A DNA stretch of 64,000 nt from Pedobacter arcticus A12 (GCF_000302595.1 NZ_JH947128.1:576543-640542); one strand, 5' to 3'. Positions 42,387 to 52,576 are shown, numbered from the stretch's first letter. The notes: generated from the letters alone by a model not told the origin. Numbers and translations: made by a program.

Positions 42387-43272
42387 AAAAAGTGTAATAA
42401 ACGTTTTTCTTTTATTACTAATTGTAAACTCTTTCTTATCTTCCTGCAACGAACAAAGCAGTAAAGAAGAGAGCATCACCTATGGCGAAAGCAAGTTATT
42501 AGCTGATGAATCTTTATATCCTATCGTTGATGATGAATATCAGATTTTCGCCAATAATTATAAAAGAGCCACTATTGAAATCACTTACTTACCCGAACAA
42601 GATGTGCTCGTTAATTTATTGAATGACAGCATTTCGGTAGCTATCCTTCCGCGTACACTTAGTAAAAGCGAAGCCAGTCATTTCGAAAACAAAAAAATCA
42701 TTGTTAGAAGCACAAAATTTGCCACTGATGGTGTTGCACTGGTTACCGGAAAAAACAACACGGATTCTTTAATTACCATTGAAGAACTTAAAGAGGTGTT
42801 TAAAGGGAACGACAAAAAAGGACGTACTTTCGTTTTTGACAATCCAAAATCAAGTACGGTATCATACTTAATGCAAATTACAGGCGTTAAAGAATTTCCA
42901 AAGAACGTTTATGCTTTAAAAACAAATAAAGAAGTTATTGAATATGTCAACAATAACCCAAATAGCGTAGGTATTGTGAGCGTAGCTTGGATGAAAAGAC
43001 CAACACCTGATATTGCCCCAGCAGTAGAGAATTTAAAGTTTTTAAGTGTAAAATCTGAAACTGGAAGTTATGAAAAGCCGACTCAAAGTAATTTAAAATT
43101 GAATAAATATCCTTTGGTTAGAGATTTATATTTAATAAATTGCCAAGGTAGGGCTGGTTTGGGCACAGGATTTGCATCCTTCCTAGCGGGTGAAATAGGG
43201 CAACGAATAATTTTAAAATCCGGTTTAGCACCCGATTCGCTGCCAAGCCGACAAATAAAATTTAGAAATTAA
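42379..43272 (+). CDS. PstS-like substrate-binding lipoprotein
   Basis: 297 residues from ATG 42379. A start at 42331 lies inside the previous gene and lacks a signal peptide. The lipobox ends LSSC near residue 18. The mature part is a type 2 periplasmic binding protein of the PstS phosphate group: ESLYPIVDDEYQIFANNYK, SISVAILPRTLSKSEA, TDGVALVTGKNNTDSLITIEELKEVFKG and LYLINCQGRAGLGTGFASFLAGEIGQRIIL. The expected phosphate-binding loops are not fully clear, so a ligand is not certain. Such lipoproteins recur in Bacteroidota exb-tonB operons. Confidence 0.85.
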   Translation: MIKKSVINVFLLLLIVNSFLSSCNEQSSKEESITYGESKLLADESLYPIVDDEYQIFANNYKRATIEITYLPEQDVLVNLLNDSISVAILPRTLSKSEASHFENKKIIVRSTKFATDGVALVTGKNNTDSLITIEELKEVFKGNDKKGRTFVFDNPKSSTVSYLMQITGVKEFPKNVYALKTNKEVIEYVNNNPNSVGIVSVAWMKRPTPDIAPAVENLKFLSVKSETGSYEKPTQSNLKLNKYPLVRDLYLINCQGRAGLGTGFASFLAGEIGQRIILKSGLAPDSLPSRQIKFRN

Positions 43273-43294
43273 CCTTTAAAAAACAAATTTGTAT

Positions 43295-44971
43295 ATGAAC
43301 ATAGTTAAGAAGATAGCATTAGGAACAATGAGCGTTATGTTTGTTGCTTCCGCTACCCACGCACAAAGTCTTGAGGACGCAAAGAAAGCAGTAAACGCAG
43401 AACAATTTCAGAAAGCCAAATCATTATTTGCTAATTTGGTTAAAAATCAACCATCTCCAGAAAATTACTTCTATTACGGAGACTTATATCTACAACTAAA
43501 TATGCCGGATTCTGCGAAAGCAGTCTTTCAAAAAGGTATTGCAGCAGACGAAAAAGGCAAATATAAACTTAATCAAATTGGTTTAGGAACGGTAAATCTT
43601 TTCGAAAAAAATGCTACAGCAGCGCAAGAAAACTTTAGCAAAGCTACAGCTGATATGCGTAAAAAAGATTTCCAAGAATACATATACATTGGTAAAGCTT
43701 ACACTTACGAAGATTCAAGAGATTTAACCAAAGCTTTTGAATGGTTTGATAAGGCCAAAGAAAATGGCGAAAAAGACCCGGAATTGCATATTTCTATGGG
43801 TAATGCTTACAAAGCACAAAATAAAAATAGCGAGGCCGTTGCCGAGTACCAAAGAGCCATGAACTTAAAAGACAATCTTTTAGGAGTTGAGGTAAACATT
43901 GGAGAAATTTGGACACAAGCTTTTAATTTTGAACTAGCAGAATCTACCTTGAAAGGTGTAATAGCAAAAGATGCAAATTATGGTCCTGCTTACAGAGCTT
44001 TAGCAGAAAACTATTACCGTTGGACGTCTGCAGCACCTGCCAGAAAACCTGAGTTTTTAACAAAAGCCAAAGAGAGCTATTCTAAATATTTAGATCTAAC
44101 AGATAGATCTGTTGATTCTCGTTACAGATATTTGATCTTCTTATTAAATGCAGGTGATTATGCAGGTTTGGAAAAAGCAGCAACAGAATTTATTAATTCT
44201 CCAGGCTATAATAAAGAATACATTTTAGCAAAAAGATTTAAGGGTTATGCTTCTATTGAAGACAGCAACACCCAACAAGGAATTGAAACATTAAATAGTT
44301 TTATTGCTGAAGTAGATGCTAAAAGAATAATTGCCGACGATTATTTATACCTAGGTAAAGCTTACCAAGCAGAAAAACAAGATTCTTTAGCCATCCTTAA
44401 CTACGTAAAGGGTTATGATTTAGACACCACCAACAACGAAGTATTGGGAAATATTGCTAAAACTTATTTTTCGGCTAAGCAATATGACAAGGCTGCAAAC
44501 TACTATGGAAAATTAACTAAGCTGCCTAAAGCTTCATTTGTAGACTGGTTTTACTTAGGCTATTCTAATTATTTCCATTATGCAAACTTGGTAAACAACA
44601 AATCAAAAGACACTTTAGAAATTAAGAGAACTTTATTAGAAGCTGATAGCGCTTTTACCTATGTTGCAGAAAAAGCAGTAAATGCAGATGCTTATTTATA
44701 CTTGGCTAGGGTAGAGTACTACTTAAACCCTATCACAGAAAACGATAAAGTAAAAGCTGCTTTCGATAAGTTTATTGAGATTACGTTGGCTAAAGAAACG
44801 TTAACAGATGCCAATAAGAAAAACCTTTCTGAGGCTTATTCTTCACAAGGTGCATATTATATAAAAACCGACAAAGTAAAGGCAAAAGAATATTTTGACA
44901 AAGCTTTGGCTTTAACGCCAGATAATCAACAGATTAAAGATGCCTTAAATGCGATAAAAGCAAGTAAGTAA
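43295..44971 (+). CDS. Exported TPR-repeat protein
   Basis: 558 residues from ATG 43295; a TTG six bases earlier is less likely. A signal peptide of about 24 residues (KKIALGTMSVMFVASATHAQ) precedes many tetratricopeptide repeats, for example DAKKAVNAEQFQKAKSLFANLV, KQPSPENYFYYGDLYLQLN-like, DPELHISMGNAYKAQNKNSEAVAEYQRAM and KAKEYFDKALALTPDNQQI. TPR arrays serve as scaffolds, here in the periplasm. It closes the exb-tonB unit and is followed by a strong terminator. Confidence 0.88.
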   Translation: MNIVKKIALGTMSVMFVASATHAQSLEDAKKAVNAEQFQKAKSLFANLVKNQPSPENYFYYGDLYLQLNMPDSAKAVFQKGIAADEKGKYKLNQIGLGTVNLFEKNATAAQENFSKATADMRKKDFQEYIYIGKAYTYEDSRDLTKAFEWFDKAKENGEKDPELHISMGNAYKAQNKNSEAVAEYQRAMNLKDNLLGVEVNIGEIWTQAFNFELAESTLKGVIAKDANYGPAYRALAENYYRWTSAAPARKPEFLTKAKESYSKYLDLTDRSVDSRYRYLIFLLNAGDYAGLEKAATEFINSPGYNKEYILAKRFKGYASIEDSNTQQGIETLNSFIAEVDAKRIIADDYLYLGKAYQAEKQDSLAILNYVKGYDLDTTNNEVLGNIAKTYFSAKQYDKAANYYGKLTKLPKASFVDWFYLGYSNYFHYANLVNNKSKDTLEIKRTLLEADSAFTYVAEKAVNADAYLYLARVEYYLNPITENDKVKAAFDKFIEITLAKETLTDANKKNLSEAYSSQGAYYIKTDKVKAKEYFDKALALTPDNQQIKDALNAIKASK

Positions 44972-44984
44972 TCTTAAAATAATC

Positions 44985-45019
44985 AAAATGCCTTGGTCCA
45001 AAACGGATCAGGGCATTTT
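44985..45019 (+). terminator. Terminator of the tonB/TPR operon
   Basis: AAAATGCCTTGGTCC at 44985-44999 pairs with GGATCAGGGCATTTT at 45005-45019 over 15 positions with two G-U pairs and loop AAAAC, then more T. It lies 13 bp after the stop of the TPR gene. Confidence 0.92.
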
Positions 45020-45102
45020 TGGTTTATACCGCCTTACGAATCTAATTTTAGGCGATGTTAAAACTTTCTACTATTTTAGCATATATCGTTATCGCTCAAA
45101 AA

Positions 45103-46158
45103 ATGAATTTTAGAAATCTATCCTTACTCGCTCTTTCCGTTGCTGTTCTTGCCTTATACTCTTGTAATGGAGACAAACCTCAAAGCAGCAGCTCGTCTTA
45201 TTTTACCAACCCAGAAACGGGTGCAGTGATTAAAGCAGGAGAAGAATTAGCGCTTAAAATACATTTTACAGATGAATCCATAGACTCTGTTGTTTACTTG
45301 GTAGATACCTTACAGGTTGGTCTTAGAAAAGACACTTCGCAGTTTAACTTTTCAACAACAAATACGCCACTAGGCAACCGACTAATTACTGCTAAAATTT
45401 ACAGAAACGGCGTAACAGAAGAAGCAACTAGCAATATTATTCTGGTAAGTGCTACCAAGCCTGCTGCCTACAGCTATAAAATCATCAACACCTATCCGCA
45501 CTCTATCACTTCATATGTAGAGGGCTTGGAGTTCCACGATGGTGTTTTTTACGAAAGTGCCGGAGATTATGGGCACTCGAGCTTAAGAAAAGTAAGTTTA
45601 GAAGGAAAAGTTTTACAGCAGCAAGATGTAGACAAGCAATATTTTGCAGAAGGTATGACCGTGATAGGAGATAAAATCATACAACTCACCTATCGCGAAA
45701 AAGTTGGTTTTGAATATGATAAGGAAACTTTTAAACTTTTAAAAACTTTCCCCTACAATTATGCTAACGAAGGTTGGGGCTTAACTTTTGATGGTGAAAC
45801 CGTTTACAATACCGACGGTAGTAATACAATTTATAAGCTAGATAAAAACACCTATTTGCCAAAAGGAAGTATTGAAGTTTATGATGATAAAGGCCCCGTT
45901 ACACAACTAAATGAATTAGAGTGGATTGATGGAAAGCTCTATGCGAACATTTACACTTCTGAGCTCATCGCAATCATCGACCCGAAAACAGGTGCTGTAG
46001 AAGCCTATATCAACATGATGGGTTTACCTCACGGCGAGCTAGGAGACCCCCAACAGGATGTGTTGAATGGCATAGCTTATGATAAAATTGGAAAGCGGAT
46101 ATTTGTTACGGGTAAAAGATGGGATAAATTATTTCAGATAGAAGTGATTAAAAAATAA
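45103..46158 (+). CDS. Glutaminyl-peptide cyclotransferase lipoprotein (plant-type QC fold)
   Basis: 351 residues from ATG 45103. A longer reading from ATG 45055 has no signal and a weaker context. The lipobox ends LYSC near residue 21. An Ig-like N-terminal part (PETGAVIKAGEELALKIHF) precedes the five-bladed propeller of glutamine cyclotransferases: NTYPHSITSYVEGLEFHDGVFYESAGDYGHSSL, GDKIIQLTYREKVGFEYDKETF, NEGWGLTFDGETVYNTDGSNTIY, LNELEWIDGKLYANIYTSE and LNGIAYDKIGKRIFVTGKRWDKLF. It would form N-terminal pyroglutamate on exported peptides. It is monocistronic. Confidence 0.9.
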   Translation: MNFRNLSLLALSVAVLALYSCNGDKPQSSSSSYFTNPETGAVIKAGEELALKIHFTDESIDSVVYLVDTLQVGLRKDTSQFNFSTTNTPLGNRLITAKIYRNGVTEEATSNIILVSATKPAAYSYKIINTYPHSITSYVEGLEFHDGVFYESAGDYGHSSLRKVSLEGKVLQQQDVDKQYFAEGMTVIGDKIIQLTYREKVGFEYDKETFKLLKTFPYNYANEGWGLTFDGETVYNTDGSNTIYKLDKNTYLPKGSIEVYDDKGPVTQLNELEWIDGKLYANIYTSELIAIIDPKTGAVEAYINMMGLPHGELGDPQQDVLNGIAYDKIGKRIFVTGKRWDKLFQIEVIKK

Positions 46159-46191
46159 ATCTTCATGCGCTAAACCGAATTTATTGTATTT

Positions 46192-46515
46192 TTGAAGGCA
46201 TTGAAATACTTTTCAACCATATTGCTTTTATTGGTATTGGCCATGAACTTTAAACCATGTGCCGATGAATTATTTGTAAGCAATAATAATTCAGACATTC
46301 CTATCATCAAAAATACGGCAGACCATCAGCATGATGAAAAAGATGACTGTAGTCCTTTCTGTTATTGTGCCTGCTGTTCGATAAGGTCTTTTTCCGCAAC
46401 GGAATTAACCGTTACCTTCTTTTCCCCGCAAAGCGCTTTACAAAAACCCAGTTTTCTGGCAGCGCCTACACACCAAATAAGCTTGGCTATTTGGCAACCT
46501 CCACAGTCGGTTTAA
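46192..46515 (+). CDS. DUF6660-type Cys/His-rich small exported protein
   Basis: 107 residues, starting at TTG 46192 or TTG 46201. A hydrophobic signal (YFSTILLLLVLAMNF) is followed by CADELF, then a metal-ligand-like cluster DHQHDEKDDCSPFCYCACC at 47-64 (with neighbouring His and Cys) and a hydrophobic C-terminus. Small proteins of this type commonly precede CusA-type pumps in Bacteroidota and may bind the exported cation in the periplasm. The metal is not determined. It lies 160 bp before the pump gene. Confidence 0.65.
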   Translation: MKALKYFSTILLLLVLAMNFKPCADELFVSNNNSDIPIIKNTADHQHDEKDDCSPFCYCACCSIRSFSATELTVTFFSPQSALQKPSFLAAPTHQISLAIWQPPQSV

Positions 46516-46674
46516 AATTCCCTTACCCTTATTTCTTAAGCGTTTTTCCGAAATCAAAAGCTAACAATTTTATAGCCTTGCTATAATTTCTCTGTGCTTT
46601 GCTTTCTAAACCTTCGGAAATAGCCTTTCTAAAAGAAATGCAATTAACCTATTTGAAAACAAAACGAAAAAACA

Positions 46675-49600
46675 ATGTTGAATAACATTATTAAATTTTC
46701 TATAAAAAACAAATTGATTATCAGCATTTTTACCCTTGCGCTTATTGCATGGGGTTCTTATGCGATTAAACAATTACCCATTGATGCGGTTCCTGATATC
46801 ACCAATAATCAGGTTCAGGTATTAACCTCCTCGCCTAGTAACGGCGCCGAAGATATTGAACGCTTTATCACTTTCCCGGTTGAGCAAACCATGGCAACCA
46901 TCCCAGACGTGGAGGAAGTCCGTTCTTTTAGCCGTTTTGGGCTATCGGTAGTCACGGTTGTATTTAAAGAAGATGTAGATATTTATTGGGCAAGGCAACA
47001 AGTAAGCAGCCGCTTAACGGATGCCAGCAAGGCAATCCCTGAAGGAATGGGAGCGCCAGAGCTAGCTCCTTTAACCACCGGTTTAGGAGAAATTTACCAA
47101 TATGTTGTACACACCACTAAAGGTTACGAAAAAAAATACGATGCAACGGAGCTACGAACCATCCAGGACTGGATTATCCGCAGGCAATTGCTGGGTTTAC
47201 CCGGAGTAGCAGATGTCAGCAGTTTTGGGGGCTATCTAAAACAATATGAAGTTGCTATAAATCCAGAAAAAATAAGGAGCATGAACATCAGTATTGCAGA
47301 TGTTTATACCGCCCTCAAAAAAAACAACCAGAACACCGGTGGTTCTTATATCGACAAAAAACCAAATGCTTACTTCATTAAAAGTGAGGGCTTAATTGAA
47401 AGCATTGCCGACATCGAAAACATCGTTGTAAAAACAAACAAAAACAGTACACCCGTTTTAATCAAAAATGTTGCAACCGTAAAAATTGGCGCAGCAACCA
47501 GATATGGCGCTATGACCCGTAATACCGATGGCGAAGTGGTGGGAGGTTTAGTTTTGATGCTGAAAGGTGAAAATGCGGCAAAAGTAATTAGCGATGTCAA
47601 GCTAAGAATGGAGCAGATTTCCAAATCCTTACCAGAAGGCGTAGTGGTAGAGCCATTTTTAGACAGAAGCAAATTGGTTAACAACGCAATCAGCACCGTT
47701 ACAAAAAACTTATTAGAAGGCGCTTTAATTGTAATTTTTGTACTCGTTCTATTGCTTGGAAATTTTAGAGCGGGCTTAATCGTAGCATCCGTAATTCCTT
47801 TGGCTATGCTCTTTGCAATTGCCATGATGAACCTTTTCGGCGTAAGCGGAAACCTCATGAGCTTAGGTGCTATTGATTTTGGACTCATTGTAGATGGTGC
47901 CGTAATTATTGTAGAAGCCACCCTACATCATTTAAACCTCAGGAAATCGAAAACGGCATTAACACAGTTGGAAATGGATGAGGAGGTTTATCAATCGTCT
48001 TCAAAAATTAGAACCAGCGCCGCATTTGGCGAAATTATCATCCTGATTGTATACCTACCGATTTTAGCCCTAATTGGGATTGAAGGGAAAATGTTTAGGC
48101 CCATGGCACAAACCGTAAGTTTTGCCATTTTGGGAGCTTTTATCCTTTCCTTAACTTACGTACCCATGGTAAGTGCGTTGTTTTTAAACAAGCAGGTCAG
48201 CACCAAAAAGAATATATCTGATAAAATAATTGCCTTTTTTCAGCGTGTTTACACACCGATGCTCAACTTTGCACTCAGAGCCAAAATGTTGGTTTTAGGT
48301 ATTGCTTTTGGATTATTGATCATCGCACTTCTTATATTCCATAGTTTAGGTTCAGAATTTATTCCAACTTTAGATGAGGGAGATTTCGCTGTAGAAACAC
48401 GGGTGCTCACCGGAAGTAGTTTATCGCAAACTATTGAAGCCGCTACTCGATCTGCCAAAGTGTTACAAGATAATTTTCCGGAAGTAATTGAAGTAGTTGG
48501 AAAAATAGGCTCGAGCGAAATACCAACAGACCCGATGCCTGTGGAAGCCTGCGACTTGATGATTATTTTAAAACCTAAAAAAGAATGGACAAGTGCAAAA
48601 ACCCGAGATGAACTTGCGGATAAAATGCAAGCCAAACTGCAACAATACGTCCCGGGTGTAAATTACGGCTTCCAACAACCTATCCAAATGCGTTTTAATG
48701 AACTTATGTCTGGAGCAAGGCAAGATGTAGTGGTAAAAGTTTATGGCGAAGATTTAGATAAACTGGGTGCATATGCTAAAAAGATAGGGAAAATTGTGAG
48801 TAAGATCAACGGTGCTGAAGATGTTTATGTGGAACAGGTTTCGGGATTGCCACAGGTGGTTATCAAGTTTGACCGAGCAAAAATCGCTTCCTTCGGCCTT
48901 AACGTGGAAGACGTAAATACGGTAATCAACACTGCTTTTGCAGGTCAATCTGCAGGTTTGGTGTTTGACGGCGAAAAACGCTTTGATTTGGTGGTGCGTG
49001 TAGAAAAAGACAAAAGACAATCGCTGGATGATATTAAAAACATTTATGTTACCGCCCCCAACGGGAACCAAATTCCGCTAAATCAATTGGCAGCCATTGA
49101 TTACAAAATGGGTCCAAACCAAATCCAAAGAGACGATGCCAAACGTCGGATTTTAGTGGGGTTTAATACCCGCGGACGGGATGTAAAGAGCATTGTTGAA
49201 GAAACTCAAAAAGCCATCGCGGCACAGATCAAATTTGAGCCCGGTTATTATCCAACCTACGGTGGCGCTTTTGAAAACCTCGAAGCTGCAAATGCCCGAT
49301 TAGCGGTGGCGGTTCCGGTGGCATTGCTACTCATCTTCTTTTTACTTTACCTTACTTTCAAATCTGTGAAACACGCCTTATTAATTTTTACGGCAATTCC
49401 TTTATCCGCAATCGGTGGGATTTTTGCCTTAAGCTTACGCGGAATGCCTTTCAGCATCTCTGCTGGTGTAGGATTTATCGCCCTTTTTGGGGTAGCAGTT
49501 CTAAACGGAATTGTGCTTATTGCCGAATTTAATCGATTAAAAAAAGACGGACTTACCAATTTGGTCGATATTGTAAAAACTGGAACCGCAATCCGGTTAA

Positions 49601-51039
49601 GACCGGTAATGCTGACAGCTTTGGTAGCTTCTTTGGGGTTTTTACCCATGGCACTTTCAACGAGTAGCGGTGCAGAAGTGCAAAAACCCCTGGCAACAGT
49701 AGTAATCGGTGGGCTATTAACCGCAACATTGTTAACACTGCTGGTTTTACCAATTCTATATATTGTTATCGAAAAATATAGCCTTAAAAAAACATCCAAA
49801 ATTATAGCTCCGGTAACTATTATTCTGGTGATGTTCGGTTTTTCTGCAAAGGCACAAACCCAGTCGCTCACTTTAAAACAAGCGGTTGAAATTGCTAAGA
49901 AAAACAATCCAAATTTACAGTCTGCAAATTTACAGGTAGCACTGCAACAGGCAAAAACAAAGGGAACAACGGACATCCCAAAAACAGAATTCGGCTTGCA
50001 GTATGGCCAAAACAATAGTTTGGTTAAAAACGACAATCATTTTACGGTTTCACAAACCCTTCCCTTCCCTACTCTTTTTAGTAAAAATAAAAATTTGGCT
50101 TCCGCCAGATTAGAAAACGCCAAACTACAAACGGCGGTAGCTGAAAATGAGTTGGAATACCAGGTGAGTTTAACCTATCAAAATCTTGTTTACTTATACG
50201 CACAGCAAGCTTTGATCAACCAAACGGACAGTATCTTTTTAGGTTTCAATAAATCAGCAGATTTACGCTACAAAACCGGGGAAAGTACACTTTTAGAAAG
50301 TACCACTGCCAACACGCAACGCCTACAGGTTCAGAACAGAGCTTCCGAAAACCAGAGTGAGCTAGATAAGGAATTGCTAACCCTCAAGGCACTATTAGGT
50401 TTAGACGGCACAATCAGCATTTCTGAAAAAGAAATAAAAACGGGTTCAACAACTATTTCGGAAAACCCAAATTCGCAGAACAATCCATACCTAAACCAGT
50501 TGAAACAGGAAGGCGAGATCGCTCACAAAGAGAAATCGGTGGAAACTGCAAAAATGCTACCCGATTTAAAAATTGGCTACTTTAACCAATCAATTATCGG
50601 TACTCAGGAAGTTAACGGACAAACTGTGTTTTTTGATGGCGATAAGCGTTTTCAGGGAATCAACGTCGGCTTATCTGTCCCTTTGTTCTATGGAGCTTAT
50701 CGTTCAAAAATAAAAGCTGCAGAAATCCAGAAAAGCATCGCGTCCAAAAATACAGAAGCTTATGAAAACCAGCTCAACAGTGAGTTAAAGCAAGCTTACA
50801 CCGAGTATAAACAACAGCAAAAGAACATCAGATATTACGAGGAATCGGCGCTGAAAAATGCCAAAGTAATTGAGCGGAACAGTAACCTTGCCTACCAAAG
50901 TGGCGAGATTGGCTATTACGAACACCTTACCAATTTAAAAACCGTAATAGAAATTAAAGAGAATCATCTTTTAGCAATCAAGAAAACAAATCAAAGTATT
51001 TTACAGATCAACTATTTGTTAGGCTTTCCAAAAAATTAA
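46675..51039 (+). CDS. CusA/CzcA heavy-metal RND efflux pump fused to a TolC-like outer-membrane factor
   Basis: 1454 residues. Residues 1-~1040 are a heavy-metal RND pump: KQLPIDAVPDITNNQVQV, EEVRSFSRFGLSVVTVVF, the TM4 segment with LGAIDFGLIVDGAVIIVEA, and RLRPVMLTALVASLGFLPMALS in TM11. At about 1044-1060 there is an extra hydrophobic stretch (IIAPVTIILVMFGFSAKAQ) with an Ala-Lys-Ala cleavage-like site. The remaining ~390 residues are a TolC/CusC outer-membrane factor (TLKQAVEIAKKNNPNLQSANLQ, VSQTLPFPTLFSKNK, VGLSVPLFYGAYRSK). The chain therefore encodes inner and outer components of a Cu/Ag or Co/Zn/Cd exporter; the adaptor is the next gene, 4 bp away. Confidence 0.93.
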   Translation: MLNNIIKFSIKNKLIISIFTLALIAWGSYAIKQLPIDAVPDITNNQVQVLTSSPSNGAEDIERFITFPVEQTMATIPDVEEVRSFSRFGLSVVTVVFKEDVDIYWARQQVSSRLTDASKAIPEGMGAPELAPLTTGLGEIYQYVVHTTKGYEKKYDATELRTIQDWIIRRQLLGLPGVADVSSFGGYLKQYEVAINPEKIRSMNISIADVYTALKKNNQNTGGSYIDKKPNAYFIKSEGLIESIADIENIVVKTNKNSTPVLIKNVATVKIGAATRYGAMTRNTDGEVVGGLVLMLKGENAAKVISDVKLRMEQISKSLPEGVVVEPFLDRSKLVNNAISTVTKNLLEGALIVIFVLVLLLGNFRAGLIVASVIPLAMLFAIAMMNLFGVSGNLMSLGAIDFGLIVDGAVIIVEATLHHLNLRKSKTALTQLEMDEEVYQSSSKIRTSAAFGEIIILIVYLPILALIGIEGKMFRPMAQTVSFAILGAFILSLTYVPMVSALFLNKQVSTKKNISDKIIAFFQRVYTPMLNFALRAKMLVLGIAFGLLIIALLIFHSLGSEFIPTLDEGDFAVETRVLTGSSLSQTIEAATRSAKVLQDNFPEVIEVVGKIGSSEIPTDPMPVEACDLMIILKPKKEWTSAKTRDELADKMQAKLQQYVPGVNYGFQQPIQMRFNELMSGARQDVVVKVYGEDLDKLGAYAKKIGKIVSKINGAEDVYVEQVSGLPQVVIKFDRAKIASFGLNVEDVNTVINTAFAGQSAGLVFDGEKRFDLVVRVEKDKRQSLDDIKNIYVTAPNGNQIPLNQLAAIDYKMGPNQIQRDDAKRRILVGFNTRGRDVKSIVEETQKAIAAQIKFEPGYYPTYGGAFENLEAANARLAVAVPVALLLIFFLLYLTFKSVKHALLIFTAIPLSAIGGIFALSLRGMPFSISAGVGFIALFGVAVLNGIVLIAEFNRLKKDGLTNLVDIVKTGTAIRLRPVMLTALVASLGFLPMALSTSSGAEVQKPLATVVIGGLLTATLLTLLVLPILYIVIEKYSLKKTSKIIAPVTIILVMFGFSAKAQTQSLTLKQAVEIAKKNNPNLQSANLQVALQQAKTKGTTDIPKTEFGLQYGQNNSLVKNDNHFTVSQTLPFPTLFSKNKNLASARLENAKLQTAVAENELEYQVSLTYQNLVYLYAQQALINQTDSIFLGFNKSADLRYKTGESTLLESTTANTQRLQVQNRASENQSELDKELLTLKALLGLDGTISISEKEIKTGSTTISENPNSQNNPYLNQLKQEGEIAHKEKSVETAKMLPDLKIGYFNQSIIGTQEVNGQTVFFDGDKRFQGINVGLSVPLFYGAYRSKIKAAEIQKSIASKNTEAYENQLNSELKQAYTEYKQQQKNIRYYEESALKNAKVIERNSNLAYQSGEIGYYEHLTNLKTVIEIKENHLLAIKKTNQSILQINYLLGFPKN

Positions 51040-51043
51040 GATT

Positions 51044-52246
51044 ATGAAAAAGACACATCAAATCATTGCTTTCCTGTTGCTGATTTTTATCGCGATGGCC
51101 TGCACAAACAATCAAGAACACAAGGAAGAACACAACGAGGCTGGCCACAGCAACGAAGAAGAGCATAACGAAAATGAGGTTACCTTAACTCCAGAACAAT
51201 ACCAAACCGCCGGAATTGAGTTGGGTTATGTAAGTGAGCAATCTTTAAGTGGCGCAATAACCGTTAACGGACTATTAGATTTACCTCCGCAGAGTAAAGT
51301 TTCCATTTCTACTCCTTTTTCTGGAATTTTGAAAAGTACCAAAATGCTACCCGGTGTAAAAGTGAGAAAAGGTGATTTAGTGGCTGTTTTAGAACATCCA
51401 GATTATATCGAGATCCAACAAAACTACTTGGAAATCAATAGCCAACTTGCCTATCAGAAAGAGGAATATGAGCGTCAGCAAAAATTAGCTAAAGAAGAGG
51501 TCAATGCTAAAAAATCGCTACAGAAAGCACAAAGTGACTATCAAATTTTATTGGCTAAACACCAAGCTTTAAAAAGTAAGCTAAGGCTGATGAATATCAA
51601 CATCACTAACCTGGAAAAAGGGAATTTGGTAAATACAATCAATATTTTTTCGCCTATTAATGGCTATGTAACTGAAGTAAACACCAATATTGGTGCAATG
51701 GTAGACCCAACAACCGTATTATTCGAAATTGCTGATACAGAACACCTCCACGCAGAACTAACGGTTTATGAAAAAGATATCCCGAAAATAAAAATTGGTC
51801 AAAAAGTACGGTTCACTTTGGCTAATGAGCAAAAAGAGAGAATGGCAACGGTGTACCTTATTGGCCGACAAATTAGTGCCGAGCGGACCGTAAACATACA
51901 TTGCCATTTAGACCAAGAAGATGCGCAACTTTTACCGGGGATGTACCTTACGGCATTGGTAGAAAGCGGCGCCAAAAAGTTACCGGCTTTACCCGATTAT
52001 GCAATTGTTGATTTTGAAGGAGATAAATACATTTTTATAGCCGAGGAGGCGAAAGCAGCCAATCAAAAAGAACATCATTTTGAAATGGTAAAAATAAAAC
52101 CGGGTGTTAGCGAACTTGGCTATACACAGATTGATGTTGAAGGCGCAACCGACTGGAAAGAAAAAAAAGTAGTGTTAAAAGGCGCTTATGACTTATTGAG
52201 CCAGTTGAAAAACACCGAAGAAGAAGGTGGAGGGCATGCGCATTAG
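51044..52246 (+). CDS. RND efflux periplasmic adaptor (CusB/CzcB type)
   Basis: 400 residues. The lipobox ends MAC near residue 20 and the next 25 residues are His/Glu-rich (HKEEHNEAGHSNEEEHNENE), a typical metal-binding leader of metal adaptors. The membrane-fusion plan follows: QSLSGAITVNGLLDLPPQSKVSIS, the lipoyl half MLPGVKVRKGDLVAVLEHPDY, an alpha-hairpin (QLAYQKEEYERQQKLAKEEV), the second lipoyl half FSPINGYVTEVNTNIGAMV, and a beta-barrel. It links the pump to the outer-membrane factor. It is 4 bp after the fused pump gene. Confidence 0.93.
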   Translation: MKKTHQIIAFLLLIFIAMACTNNQEHKEEHNEAGHSNEEEHNENEVTLTPEQYQTAGIELGYVSEQSLSGAITVNGLLDLPPQSKVSISTPFSGILKSTKMLPGVKVRKGDLVAVLEHPDYIEIQQNYLEINSQLAYQKEEYERQQKLAKEEVNAKKSLQKAQSDYQILLAKHQALKSKLRLMNINITNLEKGNLVNTINIFSPINGYVTEVNTNIGAMVDPTTVLFEIADTEHLHAELTVYEKDIPKIKIGQKVRFTLANEQKERMATVYLIGRQISAERTVNIHCHLDQEDAQLLPGMYLTALVESGAKKLPALPDYAIVDFEGDKYIFIAEEAKAANQKEHHFEMVKIKPGVSELGYTQIDVEGATDWKEKKVVLKGAYDLLSQLKNTEEEGGGHAH

Positions 52247-52576
52247 TATAAAGCGATATTAAAAGGTGTTTAGTTTGATGCTTCGGGTGAGTTTTCCCTG
52301 TAGTACAGTATATTCAACGCACCACAGCATATTTTATACGAACACCAATCCATTAACCGTCTTTCCGAACGAGGTACGAGGAGTAATCTGTCTGTTCCTT
52401 CGGCGAACTAAGCGATTGCAAATAATGTACAGATCTCTCCTATCGTCGAGATGACGCTAGAAGAATTTCCAGTCCAAGCAGGGGGCCTTTTGTCCACGCA
52501 GGGTCTCTCTTTTCGAGGACCCTGCGTTTGTAGAGAACCAATTTCTCAGAAACTTCTTTCCTACTCATCGAAATTT

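Noticed and set aside
46365..46586. 73-codon frame overlapping the DUF6660-type gene
   Set aside because: It is out of frame with the Cys/His-rich protein, has no signal or motif and runs into the spacer before the pump gene.
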